Shown here: in pieces, positions 43,693 through 51,003 of the stretch | Layout of the letters: each line of letters starts with the position of its first letter | Numbering within the stretch: the stretch's first letter is position 1 | Notes under the pieces: generated by a model | The model's input: only the letters and a program-made list of their open reading frames with translations | The model's database searches: none | What the model was told of the DNA's origin: nothing | Source of the DNA: an uncultured Collinsella sp. | Lineage (GTDB): Bacteria; Actinomycetota; Coriobacteriia; Coriobacteriales; Coriobacteriaceae | NCBI GenBank assembly: GCA_900556875.1 | Contig: USQQ01000011.1 | Span: forward strand, 1-59,047 | Length of the DNA: 59,047 nt | Direction: 5' to 3' | Made by a program: the position numbers and the translations under genes

Positions 43693-44325
43693 CTATGCCG
43701 TGAGCGGCGCCGCTTCGGCGCCCATGCGGCTCTTATTGCCTCGATCTTTCCAGAAGGGCGAAACGGCTTTCTTCGCCCAAAGGGCAGAGAGGCGCGCGAT
43801 CTGCTTGGACGCCGTCCAGGCGCCGGCTCCCGTGAGGAGCGCCACACCGATGGAAGCGAATCCCATTCCCATCGAGGCCAAAACGTACGGAACATGCCCG
43901 ATAATGATGCCGTCCACGGCGAACAGGAGCCCTACCAGGCCCGCGCCCCCGAATGCCGCGGCCACGATCCACACGCAGAGCGCAAGAACCCAAATACAGA
44001 TGTAGACTGCAGCGGCAACGGCGACGAACGCGAGCAGCAGCGGAATCCATACCGGAGAGCCCACGATGGCGAGCGCCCATAGAAGTGCCGTGCTCTTGCG
44101 CTTGGTCCTCGCGATCGCGCGCGGCACGGCGGGCAGTTCGTCGAGCGTTGCCTCGGCGACCTCACCGGGCGTGCCCATGGCGGCCACAGCCTCGGCCTCC
44201 GTCATGCCGTCCTCCATACGGTCGGCGATGGCCTCCGCGTAGAACTCCTGCGTTTCCTTTACCTGATCTGCCGGCAGGCAGGCCAGAAGCTCGCCCAGCC
44301 GGTTCAAGAACTCATCGCGCGTCAT
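43693..44325 (-). CDS. DUF1700 family membrane protein
   Basis: 210 aa. The N-terminal 70 residues are the typical DUF1700 domain (MTRDEFLNRLGELLACLPADQVKETQEFYAEAIADRMEDGMTEAEAVAAMGTPGEVA), followed by membrane segments at about 95-125, 130-160 and 165-185. Function unknown; usually encoded between a PadR regulator and an envelope protein gene, as here. Overlaps the PadR gene by 14 bases. Confidence 0.88.
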   Translation of the reverse strand: MTRDEFLNRLGELLACLPADQVKETQEFYAEAIADRMEDGMTEAEAVAAMGTPGEVAEATLDELPAVPRAIARTKRKSTALLWALAIVGSPVWIPLLLAFVAVAAAVYICIWVLALCVWIVAAAFGGAGLVGLLFAVDGIIIGHVPYVLASMGMGFASIGVALLTGAGAWTASKQIARLSALWAKKAVSPFWKDRGNKSRMGAEAAPLTA

Positions 44326-44632
44326 GGTGCGCCCCCTCCACGTAACGGTAGATCTCCTGCACGGATGGCCATTCGGCGAGGAACTCGGCGATACGCTCGC
44401 GCCCGGCGTCCGTGATGCGGTAGTACCTCCGCAGCCGCCCGTTGTGCTCGGCGGAGCGCGCGGTGATGCAGCCCGCCTTCTCCAGGCGCTTGAGCAACGG
44501 ATAGAGCGTGGATTCCGTGAGCCCCATACTCGCGGGCACGTCCTTCACGATCTGATAGCCGTAGGATTCCTCGCCCGAGACGGCCGCGAGCACGCAGGCC
44601 TCGAGGAAGCCGCGCTTCATCTGTGCCTCCAT
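44312..44632 (-). CDS. PadR family transcriptional regulator
   Basis: 106 aa from ATG 44632 with AAAGGAGG seven bases upstream; the frame runs through the promoter to 44698. Winged helix: KRGFLEACVLAAVSGEESYGYQIVKDVP, LTESTLYPLLKRLEKAGCITAR and GRLRRYYRITDAGRERIAEF are the family's conserved recognition helix and wing. The short C-terminal dimerisation helix marks the small PadR class. It probably represses its own operon through the inverted repeat at the promoter. Confidence 0.92.
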   Translation of the reverse strand: MEAQMKRGFLEACVLAAVSGEESYGYQIVKDVPASMGLTESTLYPLLKRLEKAGCITARSAEHNGRLRRYYRITDAGRERIAEFLAEWPSVQEIYRYVEGAHHDAR

Positions 44633-44650
44633 CCGCACACCTCCTTTCGT

Positions 44651-44698
44651 AGTATACTGTGTAACACCTACTATATGACACATAGTATATGATGTCAA
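44651..44698 (-). promoter_or_regulatory. PadR operon promoter and operator
   Basis: Minus strand TTGACA (44693-44698), 17-base spacer, TATAGT (44670-44675): a near-consensus promoter. Overlapping it are TATACTATGTGT in the spacer and ACACAGTATA downstream, an imperfect inverted repeat resembling PadR-type ATGT/ACAT operators. Confidence 0.75.
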
Positions 44699-44737
44699 CA
44701 GTTGTCGTATAGGGAGTCCGGTCTGTCTGTCCCCTGC

Positions 44738-44772
44738 GGGTACTCATTGGGGACGTACTTAAATGAGTACCC
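44738..44772. repeat. 11-bp palindrome with repeated GGGGACGT-like boxes
   Basis: 44738-44748 and 44762-44772 are exact reverse complements. The loop carries GGGGACGTACTT; related GGGGACGTTCCTT and GGGACACTCCTTG strings follow at about 44793 and 44820, so the stretch to about 44840 looks like decayed copies of one short repeat. Lies before cutC. Confidence 0.5.
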
Positions 44773-44916
44773 ATCGCTCAAGGTGGCACCTGGGGACGTT
44801 CCTTATGTGCCGGCACTTTGGGACACTCCTTGTCAAGGTTTTGTTCCATCGTGCGGGTTGCTATTTAACGTGCGACAATGCCGTGTGAAAATCGAAATGT
44901 CTCCTGGGGGCTATCT

Positions 44917-45594
44917 ATGCTGTACGAGTTTTGTGCCGAGAACTTTGAGCGTGTGCCGGCGGCTATCGATGCCGGTGCTAAGCGCATCGAGTTGTGCGAC
45001 AACCTTGCCGTCGGTGGTACCACGCCCTCGGCCGGCGTTATCAGCACTACGGTCAGCTATGCTCACGAGCATGACGCGCGAGTGATGTGCATGATTCGCC
45101 CGCGTGGCGGTGACTTTCACTACAACCAGGACGAGCTGCGCATGATGGAGATGGACTTGGGTCTTGCCGTGAGCGCCGGCGTTGACGGCCTGGTCTTTGG
45201 CTGCTGCAAGCCCTGTGCCGGCGGCTGGGCGCTCGACGAGCTCACCCTCGGCGCCCTCGTGATGGCTACGGGCTGCGCGACCGAGGAGTGCAAGCGCGGG
45301 GCCATCGATATCACCTTTCACATGGCCTTTGACCAGCTCTCGCTCGAGGCTCAGCTCGATGCCATTGACACACTCGCCGACTGCGGCATCACGCGCATCC
45401 TGACGCATGGTGGTGCTGCCGGAACGCCGATCGAGGACAACCTGGAGCACCTGTCGCGTCTTGTCGAGTATGCGGGCGACCGCCTGACCATTCTTCCCGG
45501 TGGCGGCATTTCCACGGCCAATCGCGATACCGTGGCGGCGGCACTGGGCGTCTCCGAACTCCATGGCACCAAGATCGTGCCGCTGGAGGTATAA
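44917..45594 (+). CDS. cutC: CutC family protein
   Basis: 225 aa from ATG 44917 (GGGGG seven bases upstream). TIM-barrel family historically called copper homeostasis protein CutC; metal role is disputed. Motifs: LYEFCAENFERVPAAIDAGAKRIELCDNLAVGGTTPS, VMCMIRPRGGDFHYNQDELRMMEMDL, GVDGLVFGCC, ITFHMAFDQ, ILTHGGA. These are the standard family blocks. Followed after three bases by a GalT-like gene, so they form an operon. Confidence 0.92.
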   Translation: MLYEFCAENFERVPAAIDAGAKRIELCDNLAVGGTTPSAGVISTTVSYAHEHDARVMCMIRPRGGDFHYNQDELRMMEMDLGLAVSAGVDGLVFGCCKPCAGGWALDELTLGALVMATGCATEECKRGAIDITFHMAFDQLSLEAQLDAIDTLADCGITRILTHGGAAGTPIEDNLEHLSRLVEYAGDRLTILPGGGISTANRDTVAAALGVSELHGTKIVPLEV

Positions 45595-45597
45595 CCC

Positions 45598-46395
45598 GTG
45601 GCGCTGGTATTTGACGTTCAGCAGGCGAACGGTAAGCCCGACGACAACCGTCGTCCCGGCACCGCGTGCCCCTTTTGCGATACCGAGGAACTCGCCAATA
45701 TCATCCGGCGCGACGGTGGCTGCATCTGGCTCGAGAATAAGTTTAAGACCTTGCGGGCCACTCGCCAGACCGTATTGATTGAGTCGTCCGACCACGACGC
45801 CGACCTGGTGACCTATGCGCCGGACGAGCTGCATCATGTTATGCGGTTTGCCCTGGATTGCTGGCAGCGGATGATTGACTCCCGACAGTATCGCAGCGTT
45901 CTCATGTACAAGAACAAGGGTCCACTTTCGGGCGGCAGTCTGGTCCATCCGCACATGCAGATTGTGGGTTTGGAGCAGGAAGACGGCTATGCTTCGCTGG
46001 CTTCCGCCAATTTCGAAGGCATCAATGTCTGGCAACAGGGGAGAATCTCGGTCAATATCTCAGCCGAACCGATCATGGGGTTCTTTGAGATCAACGTTTC
46101 AGCCCCGCAGGGAATCGCCGCCAGCGATGACGCACGAGACCAAGCCGAGGCGGATCTCTTTGCCGATGCGATCCAGGTAGCTCTGCGCTATATCCTAAAC
46201 GAGCACCACGGTGGTCGCGCAGAGTCGTACAACTTGTTCTTCTATCACCTGGGCGGTCGGACCATTGCCAAGGCGCTGCCGCGTTGGGTGGTTTCGCCCT
46301 ACTTTGTCGGCTATCGTTTGGCCCAAGTCAATGCCGAGACGACGCTCGATATCGATGCTGAGCGTCTGCGTGCGCATCTGGAAACGCTCGTATAG
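45598..46395 (+). CDS. DUF4931 / HIT-like nucleotidyltransferase
   Basis: 265 aa from GTG 45598. N-terminal CPFCDTEE is half of a zinc site; the active-site region GGSLVHPHMQIVGL carries the His-x-His of the histidine-triad/GalT superfamily. NLFFYHLGG and WVVSPYFVGYRL are late conserved blocks. It resembles the small GalT-like DUF4931 proteins rather than full galactose-1-phosphate uridylyltransferase. Substrate unknown. Start lies four bases after the cutC stop. Confidence 0.75.
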   Translation: MALVFDVQQANGKPDDNRRPGTACPFCDTEELANIIRRDGGCIWLENKFKTLRATRQTVLIESSDHDADLVTYAPDELHHVMRFALDCWQRMIDSRQYRSVLMYKNKGPLSGGSLVHPHMQIVGLEQEDGYASLASANFEGINVWQQGRISVNISAEPIMGFFEINVSAPQGIAASDDARDQAEADLFADAIQVALRYILNEHHGGRAESYNLFFYHLGGRTIAKALPRWVVSPYFVGYRLAQVNAETTLDIDAERLRAHLETLV

Positions 46396-46425
46396 CAAGA
46401 CTAACACCCGCGTAATGCGCACAGC

Positions 46426-47424
46426 CTAGCGCGCCATGGCGTCGCGGCCGGCTTCGACCCGCTTGCGCTGTTTGGTGCGCTCCTCGCAGGTTAGGCACTC
46501 AAAGAGATGCCCGATAATCGAGGCCAGCACCTGCTGAAACAGCGTGCCGCACATGACGGGGAACACGACCTCGCCCGGAAAGTACTGCGTGGCGATGACG
46601 GCACCCGAAGAGATGTTGCGCATGCCGCAGGTAAAGCACATGGTAGTCGTCTCGCTATATGGCAGATGCAGTGCACGTGCGACCAGAAAACCGACGACAA
46701 AGCCGCTGATGGCGAAGGTCAAAATAAAGAGGGCGACTTCCAGGCGCACCGCGTTTATGTGCAGCACGTACTCGCTCATAGCGGTGGAGTTGGACGCGAT
46801 GACGCCCATCATCATGAACTTGCAGGCGGGCGAGAGCACGGGAGAGAGTTTCTCGTGGCCCCAGCCGCGCGTGAGTTCATTGATGGCAATACCGAGCACA
46901 GCGGGGATGGCGATCATAAAGGCCATGTTCTGCATCATGCTCGGCACGTCGATCGAGACGGTGGCGCCCAGCAGGAGCTTGAGCGTAAGCGGAATCGTCA
47001 CAGGTGAGATGACCGAGGACGTCAGGATGATGGTGAGCGCGAGCGGGCCGTTGCCGCCGAACATGCTGATCCACATAAAAGCGGTGACGGCCACGGGCAC
47101 GCTGTATTCGAGCACAATGCCGCAGACAAGGTTGGGGTTGGAGCCAAAGAAGAGTGACCCCATGGCATACGCCGCGATGGGAATAAGCACCGCCGAGACG
47201 AGCAGCGCCAAGACTAGGTGCAACGGACGGCGGAACACCTCGGTTACCTGGTGAAAGGTGTTGCTGAGCGCACCCTGAAACGTCATAAAGGCAAACAAGG
47301 TGGGAACGATGGGCTTGAGTACGCCAATCTGTTGGGGAAAGAGCACGCCGAGTGCCACGCAAATCGGAACGATGACCTGCATGTGCCCCGCGAGAAACTT
47401 GCCCAGTCCAACCCATTGCTTCAT
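46426..47424 (-). CDS. Bile acid:sodium symporter family (BASS) transporter
   Basis: 332 aa, nine or ten membrane segments. Family blocks: VPTLFAFMTFQGALSNTF near residue 45 (ion-binding region), VLEYSVPVAVTAFMWISMFGGNGPLALTIILTSSVISPVTIPLTL around 110-155, and TTMCFTCGMRNISSGAVIATQYFP around 265-285. Ends with a basic Cys-containing tail. Bacterial members move bile acids, pantoate or keto-acids with Na+; which applies is unclear. Convergent with the GalT-like gene. Confidence 0.85.
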   Translation of the reverse strand: MKQWVGLGKFLAGHMQVIVPICVALGVLFPQQIGVLKPIVPTLFAFMTFQGALSNTFHQVTEVFRRPLHLVLALLVSAVLIPIAAYAMGSLFFGSNPNLVCGIVLEYSVPVAVTAFMWISMFGGNGPLALTIILTSSVISPVTIPLTLKLLLGATVSIDVPSMMQNMAFMIAIPAVLGIAINELTRGWGHEKLSPVLSPACKFMMMGVIASNSTAMSEYVLHINAVRLEVALFILTFAISGFVVGFLVARALHLPYSETTTMCFTCGMRNISSGAVIATQYFPGEVVFPVMCGTLFQQVLASIIGHLFECLTCEERTKQRKRVEAGRDAMAR

Positions 47425-47586
47425 ATGCGCTTGTGACTCCCTTTGCCCGTGAACCCGTTTTGAATGGATATGCTAGACGCTCGCATGCGTCCGTGCGTCA
47501 GAAACGCTCGAATATTTCGGGGCTATTACCGGCATCGTTTACCGAAACCGCGGCGTGCTGCGGCGATTTGCGTCTGCTCTGCACGG

Positions 47587-47592
47587 TATAAT
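47587..47592 (+). promoter_or_regulatory. Consensus -10 before recJ
   Basis: TATAAT, perfect, 108 bases before the recJ start. No good -35 at 16-18 bases. The 276-base region before it (from 47425) holds no gene. Confidence 0.45.
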
Positions 47593-47700
47593 AAATCCGT
47601 TCAACAGATCTGCCTGCCGAAGCGGGCATACACAGAGGACTCATCGCTATGAACCGTGAGAGGTATCGCGGCGACCTGCCCCTATCGGGGGTGGGCGCCT

Positions 47701-50700
47701 ATGTCATCGCTTAAGACGACGCATCGCTGGGCGGTCGCTCAGCAAAACCCCGAGCTCGAAAAGGAGCTTTCGGCTGGCCTGGGCATACCCGGGCTGGTGG
47801 CGCGCATTATGGTTGCGCACGGCATTACATCCATCGAGGAAGGCCAGCTGTTTTTGACGCCTTCGCTCGATCGCGACTGGGCGAATCCGCTCGTTATTCC
47901 GGGCATGGCGGTCGTCGCTGACCGTGTTGAGCGTGCTATTCGCAGCCACGAGCGCATCGCCGTCTTTGGCGATTTTGACGTCGACGGCATTACGTCGACT
48001 TGTCTGTTGACCGAGGCGCTACGTTCGTTTGGCGCCAACGTCACGCCGTTTATCCCGCATCGCTTTGACGAGGGCTACGGTCTTTCGCGTGCAGCGCTCG
48101 ACCGCGTCAACGAGCTCGCCCAACCCAACCTGATCGTGACCGTCGATAACGGTATTGCTGCCAAGGAAGAAGTCTCCTATCTGGAGAGCCTGGGGATCGA
48201 TTTGGTGGTCACGGACCATCACGAGCCTTCCGACCAGGTGCCGCAGGGCGTGCCCCTGACCGACCCCAAGCTCGAGGACGAGGGCCCCTCGCGCGAGCTT
48301 GCCGGTGCCGGCGTGGCACTCAAGCTGGTGCAGGTCCTGGGCGAGCGTTTGGGCAAGCCGTCGTATTGGCGTTCGCTGATAGAGGTCGCGGCGCTGGGCA
48401 CCGTGTCCGACATGATGCCGCTCACGCCCGAGAATCGCGCACTGGTCGCCGAGGGCATCCAACAGATGCGCGTGACGGCCCGTCCCGGCTATATCGCGCT
48501 TGCCGCACTTGCCAAGGCCGACCTTTCTACCATTATGGCCGACGGCCTGTCGTTTTCGCTCATCCCTCGTCTGAATGCTGCCGGCCGCATGGCTGATCCC
48601 AAGCTGGCGCTCGACCTGCTGCTTGCCCGCGATCCTATCGAGGCAAGTGCACTGGCAGCCGAGCTCGAGGAAATCAACCGTCAGCGCCGCGAGATCGAGG
48701 CGGAGCTCACACGCGACGCCATGGCAAAGGTCGAGGAGACCTATGACGGCGGTCGCGCAATCGTCGTGGGTGGCGAGGGCTGGCACGAGGGCGTCAAGGG
48801 TATCGTAGCGAGCCGCCTGACCAACCGTTATCACGTGCCGGCGCTGCTCTTCTCGATTGAGGACGGCGTTGCGCGCGGATCGGGTCGCTCGGTGGGCAAG
48901 GTCAACCTGTTCGACGCCGTCGAGCGTTGTTCCGACCTGCTGATTCGTCGCGGCGGACATGCCGGTGCGGTGGGTGTGACCATCGAGGCATCCAAGCTCG
49001 ATGAGTTCCGCCGCCGCCTTTCCGCCGTGCTATCGGAGCTTCCCGCCGAGGACTTTGAAGACACCGACGAGGTCGCCGCCACCGTCGACCTTTCCGAGCT
49101 GAATATCGAGACCATCGAGCAGATCTCCCGTCTTGAGCCGTTTGGCCAGGGCAACAAGGTGCCGCTGCTGGCTGCCGAGGGCGTGACGATGTGCGACCGC
49201 GCCGTGGTGGGCAAAACCGGCGAGCACATGCGCTTTGTGGCGACCGATGGCGCCGCGAGTGTGCCGGCCATTATGTTCCGCGTGCCGCAAATCGATAAGC
49301 TCATCAACTGCGATAGCGCTGTCGACTTGGTGTTCGAGGCCGTTGCCGAGCATTGGCAGGGGCGTGTGAAGCCCAAGCTCATGATCAAGGATGTTCTGGT
49401 CCGCGATACCGCGCTGCCCAGCGTCGACGATCCGGCATGCGAGCTTCGTCGTGGCGTGCAGCCGGCGGATTCCGGCCTGCGCCTGGAGTCGCGTAAGCGC
49501 GAGACGCTCGCCCAGCTTTCCTATACCGAGCTCACGCGCTCGCTTATCCATAGCTTTATCGGATCGAACCAGCCGCACCGCGCGCAGGTTGAGGCGCTCG
49601 ATGCCTTGGCCGACCACCAGAGCGTCTTGGCCGTTATGGGAACGGGGCGCGGAAAGTCTCTTATCTTCCATGTGCACGCCGCGCGCGAGGCGGTCCTTCG
49701 CGGGCGTGCGAGTATCTTTGTCTATCCGCTGCGTGCGCTCGTTGCCGACCAGGCCTATCACCTCTCGTCGACGATGGCAGCGCTTGGCATTGGCGTTGGC
49801 GTGCTGACCGGCGAGACCGTGGAGGCCGCACGCGATGATGTGTTCGCCGGCCTAGCTTCGGGCCGCACCGGTATCGTGCTCACGACGCCCGAGTTCCTAT
49901 CTATCCACCGTGACCGCTTCGCGCGTTCGGGCCGCATCGGCTTTGTCGTTATCGATGAGGCGCACCACGCCGGCCTTGCCAAGGGCGGCGACCGCAGCGC
50001 CTATCTCGACATGCCCGATATCCTCAAAGCCCTGGGCGACCCGGTTGTTATGGCTGCGACGGCCACCGCGACGGCTCCGGTCGTGGCCGAGCTTGCCCGC
50101 ATGCTGCCGATTACTCGCACGGTGGTCGACGAGACGGTGCGCGAGAACCTGCAGCTCGAGGACGACCGCGACCTTGCGAGCCGCGAGAACCGTTTGGTGT
50201 CGATCGTGGCGACGGGGGAGAAGACCGTCATTTACGTCAATTCGCGCGACCAGTCCGTGGCGCTCGCCAAGACGTTGCGCAAGCGTGTGCCCGATTGCGC
50301 AACCCATATCGCGTTCTATAACGCGGGGCTTGCGCGCTCCGATCGCCGCCGCGTGGAGGAAGCATTCCGAGACGGAAGCCTCAGCTGCATCGTCTCGACC
50401 TCTGCCTTTGGCGAGGGCGTGAACCTGCCCGATATCCGCCATGTCGTGCTCTACCACATGCCGTTTGGCGGCATTGAGTTTAACCAGATGAGCGGCCGCG
50501 CCGGTCGCGATGGCCAGCCCGCCGTGATCCATCTGCTCTATTCGTCGCGCGATGCCCGCATTAACGAGCGCCTACTCGACTGCTATGCGCCCGAGCGCGA
50601 CGAACTCGTCACGCTCTATCGCGCGTTGCAGACCATGTGGCGCTCCAACCGCGGCAAGACCGGGGACGATTCCTTTAGCGCGAGCGATATCGACATCGCT

Positions 50701-50988
50701 CAGATGTGTCTTGCCATCGATGCTCGCACGCCGGTTGACGAGCGCTCGGTGGAAAGCGGCCTGGGAATCTTCGAAGAGCTTGGTTTCTGTCGCGTTTCGG
50801 GGTTTGATGACACCCGTCGCATCGCGATGGCCGAAAACCCCGGCCGCGTGCAATTGAGCAGGTCGATTCGCTATTTGGAGGGCTTGCGCTCGCGCATGGA
50901 GTTCTCGGCTTTCCGGAGCTGGGCGCTCGATTCGTGCGCTTCTGATATGCTAGCCAAAGTTAACCGCCCGATCGTACCGCGGGCCTAG
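47701..50988 (+). CDS. recJ: RecJ exonuclease fused to a RecQ-like helicase
   Basis: 1095 aa from ATG 47701 (GGGGGTGG upstream). The first ~560 residues are RecJ: VFGDFDVDGITSTCLL, TVDNGIA, VVTDHHEP, AALGTVSDMMPL, IPRLNAAGRM, then the DHHA1 block (GGHAGAVGV) and an OB domain. From about 620 a superfamily 2 helicase follows: Walker A VMGTGRGKSLIF, VIDEAHH, MAATATATA, VIYVNSRDQSVALAK, STSAFGEGVNLPDIRHVVLYHMP, and QMSGRAGRDGQP. RecJ alone is about 550-700 aa, so the helicase is an added half that could feed single strands to the 5'-3' nuclease. The rel gene begins 15 bases after the stop. Confidence 0.92.
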   Translation: MSSLKTTHRWAVAQQNPELEKELSAGLGIPGLVARIMVAHGITSIEEGQLFLTPSLDRDWANPLVIPGMAVVADRVERAIRSHERIAVFGDFDVDGITSTCLLTEALRSFGANVTPFIPHRFDEGYGLSRAALDRVNELAQPNLIVTVDNGIAAKEEVSYLESLGIDLVVTDHHEPSDQVPQGVPLTDPKLEDEGPSRELAGAGVALKLVQVLGERLGKPSYWRSLIEVAALGTVSDMMPLTPENRALVAEGIQQMRVTARPGYIALAALAKADLSTIMADGLSFSLIPRLNAAGRMADPKLALDLLLARDPIEASALAAELEEINRQRREIEAELTRDAMAKVEETYDGGRAIVVGGEGWHEGVKGIVASRLTNRYHVPALLFSIEDGVARGSGRSVGKVNLFDAVERCSDLLIRRGGHAGAVGVTIEASKLDEFRRRLSAVLSELPAEDFEDTDEVAATVDLSELNIETIEQISRLEPFGQGNKVPLLAAEGVTMCDRAVVGKTGEHMRFVATDGAASVPAIMFRVPQIDKLINCDSAVDLVFEAVAEHWQGRVKPKLMIKDVLVRDTALPSVDDPACELRRGVQPADSGLRLESRKRETLAQLSYTELTRSLIHSFIGSNQPHRAQVEALDALADHQSVLAVMGTGRGKSLIFHVHAAREAVLRGRASIFVYPLRALVADQAYHLSSTMAALGIGVGVLTGETVEAARDDVFAGLASGRTGIVLTTPEFLSIHRDRFARSGRIGFVVIDEAHHAGLAKGGDRSAYLDMPDILKALGDPVVMAATATATAPVVAELARMLPITRTVVDETVRENLQLEDDRDLASRENRLVSIVATGEKTVIYVNSRDQSVALAKTLRKRVPDCATHIAFYNAGLARSDRRRVEEAFRDGSLSCIVSTSAFGEGVNLPDIRHVVLYHMPFGGIEFNQMSGRAGRDGQPAVIHLLYSSRDARINERLLDCYAPERDELVTLYRALQTMWRSNRGKTGDDSFSASDIDIAQMCLAIDARTPVDERSVESGLGIFEELGFCRVSGFDDTRRIAMAENPGRVQLSRSIRYLEGLRSRMEFSAFRSWALDSCASDMLAKVNRPIVPRA

Positions 50989-51003
50989 GGGAAGGGGACC
51001 TCG

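Noticed and set aside
47464..47652. A 62-codon frame between the symporter and recJ
   Set aside because: It spans the TATAAT promoter element, has no ribosome binding site and no family resemblance.
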